From contig NZ_LN849007.1 in the NCBI RefSeq assembly GCF_001243045.1, positions 1,516,989-1,580,988 of the forward strand: a stretch of 64,000 nt of DNA. Direction: 5' to 3'. This document shows, one piece after another, positions 35,861 through 45,552 of this stretch (position 1 is its first letter; each line of letters opens with the position of its first letter). The notes under the pieces are model-generated. The model made no database searches, was not told where the DNA came from, and saw only the letters and a list, made by a program, of their open reading frames with translations. The DNA comes from Clostridium niameyense. GTDB lineage: Bacteria > Bacillota > Clostridia > Clostridiales > Clostridiaceae. The position numbers were made by a program, and so were the translations under genes.

Positions 35861-36694
35861 TTATAGAATCTTATGTAAAACTTTTTCTAAAATCATACCA
35901 TCTCTATGTGGAAAATCATATTGCAAACTTATTTTTATTCCTGAATCTATAAAATCTATCGCTTTATCTACAGCTTTTTTTATATTATATTCTTTTAGCA
36001 TACTTCCAACTATAACACTAGTAAATGCATCTCCTGTTCCTTGAAAATCTGCATCTAATTTAGGATTTTGTGCTAAATGAACATAATCTTTTTCTTTATC
36101 ATAACAAGCAGTAGTTATTACATTTTCTTCTAAAGGCACGCTAGTTATAATAACTAATTTAGGACCAATTTTAGAAAGACTTTTAAGCATATTTATTAAC
36201 TCATTTTTATCTAATTTTTCATCAAATTTTTTATTTAATATATAACAAGCCTCTGTATAATTAGGAGTAATTAAATCTGCGAGCCTTATAAATTTTCTCA
36301 TATCATTAACCATTTGAAAATCTATACCCTTATATAAAGTATAATCATCTCCCATTACAGGATCTATAGCTACTAGAGTATCTAGTGTCTTGAATTCTTT
36401 TATAAATTTAGAAATTATATTTATCTGATGTACTGATCCTAAATATCCACTATATATACAATCGAATTTTAAGTTTAATGACTTCCAATGATTTATATAC
36501 TCTTCCATAGATGAAGTTAAATCTATTATTTTAGGGCTACCAAATCCACCTGTATGAGTTGATAGGACAGCTGTTGGAATAGGACACACCTGTGATCCCA
36601 TAGAAGATATTATGGGTATTACCGTAGTTAATGAAGCTCTACCATAACCTGAAATATCATGTATAGCTGCTACTTTCTTTAAGTCCAATTTCAT
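35861..36694 (-). CDS. Pyridoxamine/pyridoxal kinase (PdxY-like)
   Basis: 277 residues. Ribokinase-superfamily vitamin B6 kinase features: AAIHDISGYGRASLTTVIPI at the N-terminus, VLSTHTGGFG, DCIYSGYLGS, AIDPVMGDDYTLYKG, ITPNYTEACYIL, and the anion-hole/catalytic GTGDAFTSV. It phosphorylates pyridoxal, pyridoxine or pyridoxamine with ATP for PLP salvage. AGGAGATGG precedes the ATG. It diverges from a strong plus-strand promoter ~130 bases away. Confidence 0.9.
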   Translation of the reverse strand: MKLDLKKVAAIHDISGYGRASLTTVIPIISSMGSQVCPIPTAVLSTHTGGFGSPKIIDLTSSMEEYINHWKSLNLKFDCIYSGYLGSVHQINIISKFIKEFKTLDTLVAIDPVMGDDYTLYKGIDFQMVNDMRKFIRLADLITPNYTEACYILNKKFDEKLDKNELINMLKSLSKIGPKLVIITSVPLEENVITTACYDKEKDYVHLAQNPKLDADFQGTGDAFTSVIVGSMLKEYNIKKAVDKAIDFIDSGIKISLQYDFPHRDGMILEKVLHKIL

Positions 36695-36825
36695 TTTTCC
36701 ATCTCCTAGATTTTTATAAATAATTTACGCTATTAACTATAGTATAATATTACAAAATACTGTAGCATTAATCAACTACAATAATAAAGATATTTAATAT
36801 ACAAATTCACAAAAACAACTCATTT

Positions 36826-36854
36826 TTGTTAAAGTGCAACAATTATGTTATAAT
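36826..36854 (+). promoter_or_regulatory. Strong promoter driving a structured RNA
   Basis: TTGTTA (36826-36831), exactly 17 bases, then a perfect TATAAT (36849-36854). It is the best-matching sigma-A promoter noticed in the window and is followed within ~80 bases by an intrinsic terminator rather than by a start codon. Confidence 0.75.
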
Positions 36855-36860
36855 ACTTAT

Positions 36861-36958
36861 ATAGAGATAAAGGTTAATGTTATTGATATACAGATTTATA
36901 TCAATATAGCGCGGTTAGATTATTGATATTATTACCACCTTCACTAAGGTGGTTTTTT
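36861..36958 (+). ncRNA. Unassigned structured leader or small RNA ending in an intrinsic terminator
   Basis: About 98 nt from the predicted start. The 9-mer TATTGATAT occurs twice (36881-36889 and 36921-36929) and its complement ATATCAATA lies between them (36898-36906), so the middle strand can pair either way. The upstream pairing extends to an 8-bp hairpin TTGATATA/TATATCAA. GGT(T)AAT near the 5' end can pair with ATTACC, which would sequester part of the terminator stem ACCACCTT/AAGGTGGT (36934-36953, then TTTTT). No known riboswitch class is recognised. The next gene begins at 37062. Confidence 0.5.
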
Positions 36959-37061
36959 GTATAATAGAAATTTATGCCTATTTATCCTTCAATCCTAATA
37001 TTCCCACATAGTTAAAACTTGAATAAAAATATCAATTAAATAAAAAGGAGCGTTTTTTATT

Positions 37062-37544
37062 ATGAGAAGAAATTATAAACTAAAAAAAACAATAACTATG
37101 AAGAAATTTATTGAAGAATTCAGTGAAAGTTTCTCTGAACATATGGAAAAAAGATTAATGGAGCTTGAAGTAAGAACAGTTTTAACAAGAAATGAAAATA
37201 AAAATATCTTGGATATAAAACATGTTGAGCATACAAAATACGATTGTGATTCTAAAGATACAAAAAAAGAATATGTTTATGGGGAACTTATAGTAGTTGA
37301 AGATATGTTATATTTTGCAGATAGTTGCGTGGATGATGCTAAAGTTATGCAATCTCCTGTTGTTGATACTATATACAATTCTTTAGATAACAATGGTATG
37401 ATATTATATGAAAATGTAAACTGTAAAAAAATAGATGATAGCAATATAGATTTTGTAGTGGATTCTCTTCTTTCAGAGTGTCCTGACGTATCTGAAAGAT
37501 ATATTAAAATTGTACGTGAAATGCTTGCTCATGAAAAAAAATAA
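37062..37544 (+). CDS. Conserved hypothetical protein, 160 aa
   Basis: 160 residues, mixed charge and no membrane segment. A basic N-terminus (MRRNYKLKKTITMKKF) is followed by FSESFSEHMEKRLMELEVRT, a beta-rich middle (KKEYVYGELIVVEDMLYFAD) and a helical C-terminus (SERYIKIVREMLAHEKK). I do not recognise a family. AAGGAG precedes the ATG. It lies ~100 bases downstream of the terminator of the structured RNA, so it may be expressed by read-through or antitermination, or from its own promoter. Confidence 0.55.
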   Translation: MRRNYKLKKTITMKKFIEEFSESFSEHMEKRLMELEVRTVLTRNENKNILDIKHVEHTKYDCDSKDTKKEYVYGELIVVEDMLYFADSCVDDAKVMQSPVVDTIYNSLDNNGMILYENVNCKKIDDSNIDFVVDSLLSECPDVSERYIKIVREMLAHEKK

Positions 37545-37577
37545 TTAGTTTAATATAGTAAAATAATTAAATATTCT

Positions 37578-37611
37578 GGTTCACATTTTATACTTCAATT
37601 AAATGTGAACC
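37578..37611. terminator. Bidirectional terminator overlapping a stop codon
   Basis: A perfect 11-bp stem (GGTTCACATTT/AAATGTGAACC) lies between the convergent genes and includes the final codons of the minus-strand ABC ATPase gene. Confidence 0.65.
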
Positions 37612-38217
37612 ATCTTTAAAATAGTAGGTTTCATGAGCTAAAGCCTTTGCTTCATTAATATCATGAGTTACTAATATACCAGTTCTGTTATCATATTTTA
37701 GAATTTGCTTTAGTTCTTTTATTATTTCATTTTTAAGATTAATATCAAGTCCCTTAAAAGGTTCGTCCATAAGGATTAAACTACTTTTATGACAAAAAGC
37801 TCTTGCTATAGCTACTCTTCTTTTCATCCCACCACTAAGTTCTCTTGGGAACTTATCCTTATGTTCCTTTAGTTTTACCAAGTTTAAATATTTATATACC
37901 CTTTCATCAATTTCTTTTTTGTTCATATAAGATTTCAAAACAAAAGCTATATTTTCATGCACCGTAAGCCACGGTATTAATATATCTTCTTGAAATATAT
38001 AACTTATATTTTTGCACCTTGTTATTAAATTTCCTTTATCTAAACTTTCTATACCAGATATAATATTTAACAAGGTAGTTTTTCCACAACCTGAAGGTCC
38101 TAATATACCTGTAATATGATTTTCAATAAAATCTATATTTAATCCTTCAAATACTTTCTGCTTTTCATAATTTTTATATCCATTTATTATTTGTACTGTA
38201 TAAACGCTATCTTTCAT
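37588..38217 (-). CDS. Nitrate/sulfonate/taurine-type ABC transporter ATPase
   Basis: 209 residues, short for the SsuB/TauB group (~240-260). Walker A LGPSGCGKTTLLN, Q-loop FQEDILIPWLTV, signature LSGGMKRRVAIARAF and Walker B LILMDEPFKGLDIN are present, as is the switch histidine in VTHDINEA. The PW-LTV after the Q-loop is typical of this importer family. It is the last gene of a binding protein / permease / ATPase operon. The substrate is not determined. Confidence 0.87.
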   Translation of the reverse strand: MKDSVYTVQIINGYKNYEKQKVFEGLNIDFIENHITGILGPSGCGKTTLLNIISGIESLDKGNLITRCKNISYIFQEDILIPWLTVHENIAFVLKSYMNKKEIDERVYKYLNLVKLKEHKDKFPRELSGGMKRRVAIARAFCHKSSLILMDEPFKGLDINLKNEIIKELKQILKYDNRTGILVTHDINEAKALAHETYYFKDGSHLIEV

Positions 38218-38265
38218 ATATTTCTCCTAAATACTATATTAATCTTCTAATCTATAAAATCATTT

Positions 38266-39033
38266 TTAATATTTAGATTTTTTATTTATATAATGTTTAA
38301 AAGACATTTCAAATATAAAGCTTAACAAAACAACTACTATAGTCCACGCAAAAAGCTCTTCTGTTTCTAAAGTCGCTTTAGCATTAAAAAGATTTAACCC
38401 TATAGAATACCTAGGTGTACTTAAAACCTCAGATGCTACACAAACTTTCCATCCAATACCCAAACACATAAGTATACCAGATATTATATATTGTTTTATA
38501 GAAGGTATATAAATATCTTTTAATATATGTATCTTTTTTACTCTATAAATTTGTGACATAGTAATTAAATCTTTATTTACAGATTTTATTCCTAAAAGTA
38601 CATTAGTATATATAATAGGAAAGCACATTAATATAGTTGTAAATAGAGCTACATTAGAAGATTTAAACCAAACTAATGCAATTATTATAATAGACATAAC
38701 CGGAGTAGCCTTTATAATTACTATTAAAGGCTCTAAAAACTCTTCCAAAAACTTATTAAGTCCTGATATTATGCCTAAAACTATACCAAATATTATAGAT
38801 ATTATAAGTCCAATTATAACCCTAGTTATGCTTTTAAATACACTTATCCAAAAGTATCTTTTTCCCATAAGATTGATTAAAGTTTTAAACACATTAAAAG
38901 GTGATGGAAGTAAGATATCCTTATTTATAATAAGGGAGCAAAGCTCCCATATTATTATCCAAAATAATACTATAAAAAATTTCTTTAAAAGCTTAGATTT
39001 ATCTTTATTTAGCTTTGTAATAGAATTTTTCAT
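38266..39033 (-). CDS. ABC transporter permease (SsuC/TauC/ThiX-like)
   Basis: 255 residues from the ATG at 39033 with GGAGG 11 bases upstream; a TTG six codons earlier overlaps that site. Six helices of the BPD_transp_1 type; LLPSPFNVFKTLINLMG after the first helix and the EAA loop SQIYRVKKIHILKDIYIPSI are characteristic. The start lies 29 bases inside the upstream binding-protein gene, implying coupled translation. Confidence 0.88.
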   Translation of the reverse strand: MKNSITKLNKDKSKLLKKFFIVLFWIIIWELCSLIINKDILLPSPFNVFKTLINLMGKRYFWISVFKSITRVIIGLIISIIFGIVLGIISGLNKFLEEFLEPLIVIIKATPVMSIIIIALVWFKSSNVALFTTILMCFPIIYTNVLLGIKSVNKDLITMSQIYRVKKIHILKDIYIPSIKQYIISGILMCLGIGWKVCVASEVLSTPRYSIGLNLFNAKATLETEELFAWTIVVVLLSFIFEMSFKHYINKKSKY

Positions 39034-40012
39034 CTGGTAGTCTTCCTCCAATAGATTTTGGATTACTCTCCTTTAAAACATTATAAAATTTCTCCAAAGA
39101 ATCCTTTGCATCCTTTGCAGATATAAATACTATGTTACATTTTGGAATGGCTACTTCCGCTACTTTCGCTTTCGGAATTATACCTTGCTCTTCTATAAGT
39201 TTACTAGCTTCAATTTTATTATTATTTACAAAATCCACAGATTTTTTATATCTGTCTAAAAACTTGTCTACATCTTTTTCTCTCTTATCTATAAAATCTT
39301 TTCTAAATATTAATGTACCCATCACTAACTTGCCATTACCTTCAGATACTTTTTCCCATTCTTTTGATAAGTTAATTGGTACATTAAGGTCTTTATCTTT
39401 TATTTTTGTTGTAGTTACAAAAGGTTCTGGTAACACTGCTACTTTAGCTTCCTTTGATGCTACTAGATTTGCTAAATCACTATGTTGGGCTTTATATTCA
39501 ATTTTAACATCCTTATCTAATCCATTTTTCTTTAATATATAATTTAAAATATATTCAGGCGTAGCTCCCTTACCACTTGCATAAATAGTTTTACCTTTTA
39601 AATCCTTTATGTCTTTTATGGTATTACCATTCTCTACAATATATAAAACTCCTAATGTATTAACTCCAACCAATTGCACTTCTCCCTTGGTTTTATTATA
39701 TAAGATAGATGCTAAATTAGATGGAACTGCTGCTACATCTACTTCTCCATTTATAACTTTAGAAACTATTTGATCTGGAGAATCAAATAAAGTAATATCA
39801 TAATCCTCTGAATTTTCTTTTATAAGCTTTGCCATGCCCATACCTGTAGGACCTTTTAAAGTTGCTATTTTTATTTTTTCCTTTTTAGTTTCATTATTAA
39901 ATTGTTCTTTAGTTGTTTCCTCCTTTTTAGGATTGTTTGAACAACCTACAGCAAATAATGTTGAAATTATCATCATCATCGCCACAAGCATTAAACTAAC
40001 TTTTTTTTTCAT
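39005..40012 (-). CDS. NMT1/SsuA-like ABC substrate-binding lipoprotein
   Basis: 335 residues. A lipoprotein signal ends at FAVGC (Cys ~24), followed by a charged tether and a type 2 periplasmic-binding fold: IKIATLKGPTGMGMAKLIKE, GEVDVAAVPSNLASILYNK, LKGKTIYASGKGATPEYILN, VAVLPEPFVTT. The -GPTGMGMAKL- opening is seen in clostridial members annotated as nitrate/sulfonate/thiamine-precursor binding proteins. Specificity is unclear. No TPP riboswitch is visible upstream. Confidence 0.88.
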   Translation of the reverse strand: MKKKVSLMLVAMMMIISTLFAVGCSNNPKKEETTKEQFNNETKKEKIKIATLKGPTGMGMAKLIKENSEDYDITLFDSPDQIVSKVINGEVDVAAVPSNLASILYNKTKGEVQLVGVNTLGVLYIVENGNTIKDIKDLKGKTIYASGKGATPEYILNYILKKNGLDKDVKIEYKAQHSDLANLVASKEAKVAVLPEPFVTTTKIKDKDLNVPINLSKEWEKVSEGNGKLVMGTLIFRKDFIDKREKDVDKFLDRYKKSVDFVNNNKIEASKLIEEQGIIPKAKVAEVAIPKCNIVFISAKDAKDSLEKFYNVLKESNPKSIGGRLPDEKFYYKAK

Positions 40013-40137
40013 AATATCCCTCCCATTTTTATAAATTCATTATTTAAATTAAACAATTTGAAATTAATATATTTACATACTATTTTACCACTTTCTTTTA
40101 AATTTTTTAATGATTTTTAAAAGTAGTTTTATTAACT

Positions 40138-40187
40138 AATTAAAGGTTAAGAAATAAGACCTTAATCTTACCTCTTAACCTTTAATT
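40138..40187 (-). terminator. Terminator of the PTS-nanE operon
   Basis: A perfect 15-bp stem (AATTAAAGGTTAAGA and complement) around a ~20-base loop, 13 bases after the nanE stop. Confidence 0.7.
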
Positions 40188-40199
40188 AATAGATCAATA

Positions 40200-40880
40200 C
40201 TATTTAATTTCTTCTACAAATTTCTTAGTTATTAATTGTGGTCTTGTAATTGCACTACCTACAACTACTGAGTGTACTCCAATTTCTAAGCATCTTTTTA
40301 CCTTTTCTGGAGTATTTATATTTCCTTCTGCTATTACAGGAACTTTTACTTTACTTAATATTTCCTTTATAATTTCAAAATCATTTTCATTTATATGCAA
40401 ATCTTTAGTATATTCTGTATATCCAACTAAAGTAGTAGCCACAATATCAAAACCTAATTCACTTGCTTTTATAGCTTCCTCTATATTAGATGAATCCGCC
40501 ATTAAAATTATATCTGGATATTTATTTCTTATTTCTTTAACAAAATCAGTTAAAGTTACTCCATTAGGTCTTAATCTATCTGTAGCATCTATAGCTATTA
40601 TATCAGAATTAACTTCTACAAGTTCATCTACCTCTTTCATTGTTGGAGTAATATAAACCTCTGAATCTTCATACTCTCTTTTAACTATACCTATAACAGG
40701 TAAATCAACATTTTTCTTTATTTCTTCTATATCTTCTTTAGTATTGGCTCTTATACCTATAGCTCCACCCATGTAAGCTGCTTTAGCCATTCTGCCCATT
40801 ATAAAAGAACTATGAAGTGGCTCATTTTCAAGAGCTTGACAGGAAACTATAAGTCCGCCTTTAATTTTGTCTAATACCAT
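40200..40880 (-). CDS. nanE: N-acetylmannosamine-6-phosphate 2-epimerase
   Basis: 226 residues, standard for NanE (TIM barrel). Diagnostic stretches: [69 protein letters not shown], and [20 protein letters not shown]. It converts ManNAc-6-P to GlcNAc-6-P, feeding NagA/NagB glycolytic entry. It starts 14 bases after an EIICB PTS gene, so ManNAc brought in as the 6-phosphate is the likely substrate. No sialic-acid lyase or kinase gene is nearby. Confidence 0.93.
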   Translation of the reverse strand: MVLDKIKGGLIVSCQALENEPLHSSFIMGRMAKAAYMGGAIGIRANTKEDIEEIKKNVDLPVIGIVKREYEDSEVYITPTMKEVDELVEVNSDIIAIDATDRLRPNGVTLTDFVKEIRNKYPDIILMADSSNIEEAIKASELGFDIVATTLVGYTEYTKDLHINENDFEIIKEILSKVKVPVIAEGNINTPEKVKRCLEIGVHSVVVGSAITRPQLITKKFVEEIK

Positions 40881-40894
40881 TGTATCCCTCTTTC

Positions 40895-42430
40895 CTATCC
40901 TATTATTTCTTCTATTTCATTTTTTACTATAGTAACTGCTGGTCCATAAATTACTTGTACTCCATTTCCTTTTAATATTACTCCCTTAGAACCAGTAGTT
41001 TTAAGCATATCTTTATCTACTAATTCTACATTTTTTACTGTAACTCTTAATCTTGTTGCACAACAATCTACTTCTTCTAAATTTTCTTTTCCACCTAAAG
41101 CTTTTATAATAGTTTCTGCTCTTTCACTCTTGTTTACTGTAGCTACTGACTCTTCTGATGATTCATCTTCTCTACCTGGAGTCTTAATATTAAATTTAAC
41201 TATTAAAGTTCTAAATATTATATAATAAAGAACAAACATTCCTGCACCCAATATTGGTACCATAATCCAGTTTGTTTTTGAGTTTCCTTGTAAAACACCA
41301 AATAACATAAAGTCTATAAATCCACCTGAAAAAGTTTGTCCAATTGTTATTTTAAATATATGAGCTAACATAAATGACACTCCATCTAATAATGCGTGAA
41401 TTACATATAAAAATGGAGCTATAAATAAGAATGAAAATTCTAATGGTTCTGTAATACCTGTTAAGAAAGAAGTTAGTGCTGCTGATAATAAAAATCCACC
41501 TACTTTTTTCTTATTTTCTGGTTTAGCAGTATGATACATAGCAAGTGCCGCTCCTAAAAGACCAAACATCATAGTTAAGAATCTACCGGACATAAATCTT
41601 GAAGTTCCTATAAAGAACTTTGTTGTATGTGGATCTGCTAATTGAGCAAAGAAAATCTTTTGAGTACCCTCAACTAAGACACCATTTATAACCATTGATC
41701 CTCCCAAACCTGTAGTCCAGAAAGGCATATAGAATATGTGGTGTAATCCTAAAGGTCCTAACATTCTTAAAATAAATGCATATATAAATGTTCCTACATA
41801 ACCTGTCTTAGTAACTAACTCACCTACAGATGCAATTCCATGTTGAATTGGAGGCCATATAACAAATAAAACTGCTCCAACTAAAATTGCAACTACAGAA
41901 GATATTATAGGTACAAACCTCGAACCACTAAAGAAACCTAAAAATTGAGGTAATTGAGTTTTATTAAATCTATTGTGTAATATAGCTGTAACAACACCAA
42001 TTATAATTCCGCCTAATACTCCTGTTTCAAGAGTTTGAACACCAAGAGCCATACCTTGTCCGACTGCTGCTATATTGTCTTCAGCTAACTTACCTGTTAC
42101 TACTAATAGTGCTTTTATAGAAGTATTCATTACTAAATAAGATAATACCGCTGCAAGGCCTGCTGTTCCTTTATCGGATTTTGCAAGACCTACTGCAAGA
42201 CCTACTGCAAATAATACAGGAAGATTAGCAAATACTATTTCTCCACACATACTCATTATTGTAAACACTACTTGTAACCATTGTATATTTAAAAATGGAT
42301 ATGCTTTTACAGTGTTAGGATTAGATAATGCTCCCCCGATGCCAAGTAAAAGTCCAGCTGCAGGTAATACTGCGATAGGTAGCATAAATGCTTTACCAAA
42401 TTTTTGGGCTTTACTAAATAAATTATTCAT
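40895..42430 (-). CDS. PTS system EIICB component, glucose/N-acetylhexosamine family
   Basis: 511 residues from the ATG at 42430; a GTG four codons earlier overlaps the AAGGAG site. The EIIC domain (~1-400) begins [20 protein letters not shown] and contains [18 protein letters not shown], the conserved PTS EIIC loop. The EIIB domain (~430-511) has [19 protein letters not shown] with the phosphorylated Cys before ATRLRV. No EIIA domain is fused, so EIIA must come from elsewhere. Its pairing with NanE suggests ManNAc uptake. Confidence 0.9.
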   Translation of the reverse strand: MNNLFSKAQKFGKAFMLPIAVLPAAGLLLGIGGALSNPNTVKAYPFLNIQWLQVVFTIMSMCGEIVFANLPVLFAVGLAVGLAKSDKGTAGLAAVLSYLVMNTSIKALLVVTGKLAEDNIAAVGQGMALGVQTLETGVLGGIIIGVVTAILHNRFNKTQLPQFLGFFSGSRFVPIISSVVAILVGAVLFVIWPPIQHGIASVGELVTKTGYVGTFIYAFILRMLGPLGLHHIFYMPFWTTGLGGSMVINGVLVEGTQKIFFAQLADPHTTKFFIGTSRFMSGRFLTMMFGLLGAALAMYHTAKPENKKKVGGFLLSAALTSFLTGITEPLEFSFLFIAPFLYVIHALLDGVSFMLAHIFKITIGQTFSGGFIDFMLFGVLQGNSKTNWIMVPILGAGMFVLYYIIFRTLIVKFNIKTPGREDESSEESVATVNKSERAETIIKALGGKENLEEVDCCATRLRVTVKNVELVDKDMLKTTGSKGVILKGNGVQVIYGPAVTIVKNEIEEIIG

Positions 42431-42468
42431 CTTAATTCTCACTCCTTATAAAAATTATTTTCATATAT

Positions 42469-42497
42469 ATAATATCAAAGAAAATTATTTTTGTAAA
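42469..42497 (-). promoter_or_regulatory. Promoter of the PTS-nanE operon
   Basis: On the minus strand TTTACA (42492-42497), 17 bases, TATTAT (42469-42474), 39 bases before the start codon. It lies between the RpiR-type gene and the PTS gene, so the PTS genes can be controlled separately from the regulator. Confidence 0.6.
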
Positions 42498-42536
42498 CAA
42501 TATCAGATTTTTTTCAACAAAAAAGCCCATAAAAAT

Positions 42537-43358
42537 TTATCTATTGGTTTCTTTGTACTTATAAATTACATCTAAGGTCTTTTCCATAGATTTAGATAAC
42601 TCCTCATCTTCTAACAATATCATTGATAATATATCAACTAAATATATAATAGATAATTGACTATTTATAAAATTTTTTTCTCCAATAAATTTTGTATTAT
42701 AAGTTATAAAACATAAATCAGCATACTTTGTAATAGCACTTTCTTTAAAACTTGTAATAGCCACTGTATACGCTTTTCTTTTTTGTGCCAATTTCAATCC
42801 TTCAATAACTTCATTAGTGGCTCCAGAATTTGATATACCTATTACTAAATCCTTTTCTGTAACTAAACTACTGTTCATTAGCATAATATGAGAATCTGTT
42901 ATAGAATCTACTAACATTCCCATCCTTTGAAATCTATATTTTATTTCAATAGCTGTAAGAGCTGAACTACCTAAGCCATATATAAATATTTTTTCTGACT
43001 TCTTAATTTTCTCAATAAATTTAGTTATTGTTTCCTTATGTAATATTTTATTGTTACCACTTATTATAGTTTTGTAATAAGAATATATCTTTTCAAATAA
43101 ATCATAAGATTTATCATTATTGTTATTATTATTATCTGCACATAGTTGCATTTTCATCTCTACAAAGTTTTTACAACCTATTTTTTTGCAAAAACGCGTA
43201 ATGGTAGAATTCGATGTACCTGTCTTTTGAGCTAAATCATTAATATTAATATTATTTAAGGTACTACTATAGGCTATTATATAATCTGCTATCATTTTTT
43301 CCTTCTCTGAAAAAGATATATAGTTATTTTGTATTTGTATTAATATATTATGACCCAT
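42537..43358 (-). CDS. RpiR-family transcriptional regulator
   Basis: 273 residues. N-terminal HTH_6 domain (~1-77: FSEKEKMIADYIIAYSSTLN, NINDLAQKTGTSNSTITRFC, KKIGCKNFVEMKMQL), then a SIS sugar-phosphate-binding domain (~110-245: KIFIYGLGSSALTAIEIKYR, VIGISNSGATNEVIEGLKLA). It probably senses ManNAc-6-P or GlcNAc-6-P and controls the downstream PTS-nanE genes. AGAGGTGATG precedes the ATG. Confidence 0.9.
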   Translation of the reverse strand: MGHNILIQIQNNYISFSEKEKMIADYIIAYSSTLNNININDLAQKTGTSNSTITRFCKKIGCKNFVEMKMQLCADNNNNNNDKSYDLFEKIYSYYKTIISGNNKILHKETITKFIEKIKKSEKIFIYGLGSSALTAIEIKYRFQRMGMLVDSITDSHIMLMNSSLVTEKDLVIGISNSGATNEVIEGLKLAQKRKAYTVAITSFKESAITKYADLCFITYNTKFIGEKNFINSQLSIIYLVDILSMILLEDEELSKSMEKTLDVIYKYKETNR

Positions 43359-43479
43359 TTTTTCATCACCTCTTTAATTTTAAAGTATATTTTTAAATTA
43401 TAATTGGTATATAATAAATTTTATAGATTAATTAAATCTTTTATAAACATTTGTAAAACTATATTATTATAACATAATA

Positions 43480-43514
43480 AAACAACAGGTTGTATTATAT
43501 ACAACCTGTTGTTT
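43480..43514 (-). terminator. Strong terminator after the APC permease
   Basis: A perfect 15-bp stem (AAACAACAGGTTGTA and complement, 5-base loop), 18 bases after the permease stop. Confidence 0.75.
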
Positions 43515-43531
43515 AAATATAAGAAGTTATA

Positions 43532-44875
43532 TTATTTTTTAATTTGTACTATTTGATTATTATTTCTTTTTTTTAAATAAAAATAAACTGGAAGTCCTAA
43601 TAAAGTTATAACTATACCAGATACAGCATATAAAGTACTAGTTACTAAGGTACTTATTAAAACGTATACACTTCCTAGTATACCTATTAAAGGTACTACT
43701 GGATAAAGTGGTACCGTATATGGCTTTTTTAAATCTTTAAATTTAGTTCTTAAAATAAATATTCCTGCTACTGCCATAGTAAAGAATATCCATAAAACAA
43801 ACATTACAAGATTAGATAATGTATCAAAGGAACCGGATAAAACATAAAGACATGCTAAAAGAGTTTCAAATACAAAAGCATTTGTCGGAGTTCCTGATTT
43901 TTTATCTACCTTTTTAAAGAAGTTACTAAAAGGTGTAAGATTATCTTGAGCCATAGCTAATGGAATTCTAGATCCTGTCATCATATATCCATTTAGAGTT
44001 CCAAATATGGCAATTATTATTCCTGCAGAAATAATTTTTGAACCAGTACTACCAAATAAAACTACCGCAGCATCTGATGCAGGTTTTGATGAAGCTATTA
44101 CAGCTTTTACAGGTACTATTTTAATTAAAGCTATATTTATAAATACATATACTATAATTGTTGTTGATATACCTATAATTATAGACTTAGGTAGATCCTT
44201 TTCAGGATTTTTAAGTTCTCCCGCCATATTACCTACATTAATCCAACCATCATAAGCCCATAAAGTACCTAGTAGTGCAGCCCCAAAACCAGATATTGTA
44301 CTAGCTGAAGATCCTACATTTAAAGTAAGTCCTTTAGCTGTTCCCTTAATAAATCCTAAAGCTATTATAACTATAATAGGTAATAATTTTGCAACGGTTA
44401 CAATTCCTTGGATTTTACTTACAAGTTTTGTAGAAATTATATTTAACGTCATTATAAATAATAAAAATGCCATAGCTACAATTTTCTGTTGTGTATCTGT
44501 TAATGGAATAAAATCTGTGATTTGAGTAGCTAAAATAATTCCTAATGCAGCACCTGCCCCTGGAATATACACTACAGATTGAACCCAACCTAATAAAAAG
44601 GATGCACACTCGCCATATAACTCTTTTATGTATATAAATATTCCCCCTGTTTTAGGAATAGCCGCAGCAATTTCTGCTACTGTAAGTCCAGATGCCATAG
44701 TGATTAATCCACCTATTATCCATGCTAGTATTCCTAGTTTTGGTGACCCAGCATCCTTAAAAACTATAGATGGTTTAAAAAATACTCCTGATCCTATAAC
44801 CATACCTATAACTATAGCTATAGCATCAAATAATCCTAAAGTTCTTTTTAATGATTTGTCTTTAGAATTTTCCAT
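43532..44875 (-). CDS. APC-superfamily amino acid permease (LAT/SteT-like)
   Basis: 447 residues, 12 helices. LGLFDAIAIVIGMVIGSGVF contains the substrate-binding GSG motif of helix 1; EIAAAIPKTGGIFIYIKELY and LWAYDGWINVGNMAGELKNP are hallmarks of the LAT branch, which includes the serine/threonine exchanger SteT. It imports or exchanges neutral amino acids; the substrate cannot be fixed. GGGGGG precedes the ATG. It is a monocistronic unit. Confidence 0.88.
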   Translation of the reverse strand: MENSKDKSLKRTLGLFDAIAIVIGMVIGSGVFFKPSIVFKDAGSPKLGILAWIIGGLITMASGLTVAEIAAAIPKTGGIFIYIKELYGECASFLLGWVQSVVYIPGAGAALGIILATQITDFIPLTDTQQKIVAMAFLLFIMTLNIISTKLVSKIQGIVTVAKLLPIIVIIALGFIKGTAKGLTLNVGSSASTISGFGAALLGTLWAYDGWINVGNMAGELKNPEKDLPKSIIIGISTTIIVYVFINIALIKIVPVKAVIASSKPASDAAVVLFGSTGSKIISAGIIIAIFGTLNGYMMTGSRIPLAMAQDNLTPFSNFFKKVDKKSGTPTNAFVFETLLACLYVLSGSFDTLSNLVMFVLWIFFTMAVAGIFILRTKFKDLKKPYTVPLYPVVPLIGILGSVYVLISTLVTSTLYAVSGIVITLLGLPVYFYLKKRNNNQIVQIKK

Positions 44876-45030
44876 TACTTATCCCCCCCATATATTTTAC
44901 AAATTGCAAAAGAAAAACAGAAAGTAAAATAATTTAGATAGTATATCCCTTTATTTACTTCCTGCCTATTTTTTAAAATATGCAATATTTAACATTTAAA
45001 TGGCATACACTTTTAGCAATTTGTTTTTAT

Positions 45031-45054
45031 TAGCATGATTATTTTATCATGCTA
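45031..45054 (-). terminator. Hairpin after the C_GCAxxG_C_C gene
   Basis: A perfect 8-bp stem (TAGCATGA/TCATGCTA) 26 bases after the stop. The T-run is weak, so termination is plausible rather than certain. Confidence 0.45.
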
Positions 45055-45079
45055 TGTTCATCAAATCAACAGTAGAATT

Positions 45080-45436
45080 CTATATGTACTCCTTTACAGT
45101 TTCATACGCATATTCTATAATTTCATCACAGGTTACACCTTTTTTCTTTAATTCTATGCAGTCAAAAGTTCCATAATCTTCTTTTATTTTGCTCATAACT
45201 TTTTTAGCAAAAGCTCTTGCTTCATTAGGATCTTTAGCACTTTCTCTTCCTTTTAAAGCTCCTACCACCATAAGTGCTCCTGTAATTGCGCCACAAGTTG
45301 TTCCTACAGCCATTCCTCCACCAAAAGGTGTTGCTATAGAAACAGGAATATTCATATTTTTTTCCTCATTTAATGCTTTTATAATAGATTCTGCGCAATT
45401 GTATCCTTCCTTATGAAATTTTACAGCTTGTGACAT
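45080..45436 (-). CDS. C_GCAxxG_C_C family probable redox protein
   Basis: 118 residues. The family pattern is intact: GYNCAESI, then GGGMAVGTTCGAITGALMVV (the C-G-A-x-x-G block), then FDCIELKKKGVTCDEIIEYA with the two C-terminal cysteines. The four conserved cysteines suggest redox or metal chemistry; no function is proven. AAAGGAGACG precedes the ATG. It stands alone between an amino-acid permease and an ABC exporter. Confidence 0.88.
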   Translation of the reverse strand: MSQAVKFHKEGYNCAESIIKALNEEKNMNIPVSIATPFGGGMAVGTTCGAITGALMVVGALKGRESAKDPNEARAFAKKVMSKIKEDYGTFDCIELKKKGVTCDEIIEYAYETVKEYI

Positions 45437-45552
45437 ACTATCGTCTCCTTTATATAAAAATTTAAAATAATTATTTTATCTAATCCCATTACTATATACT
45501 TCATAAATACCCTAAAATCCTTTAATTTAAACAAAATTTATTTTTTATTTAT

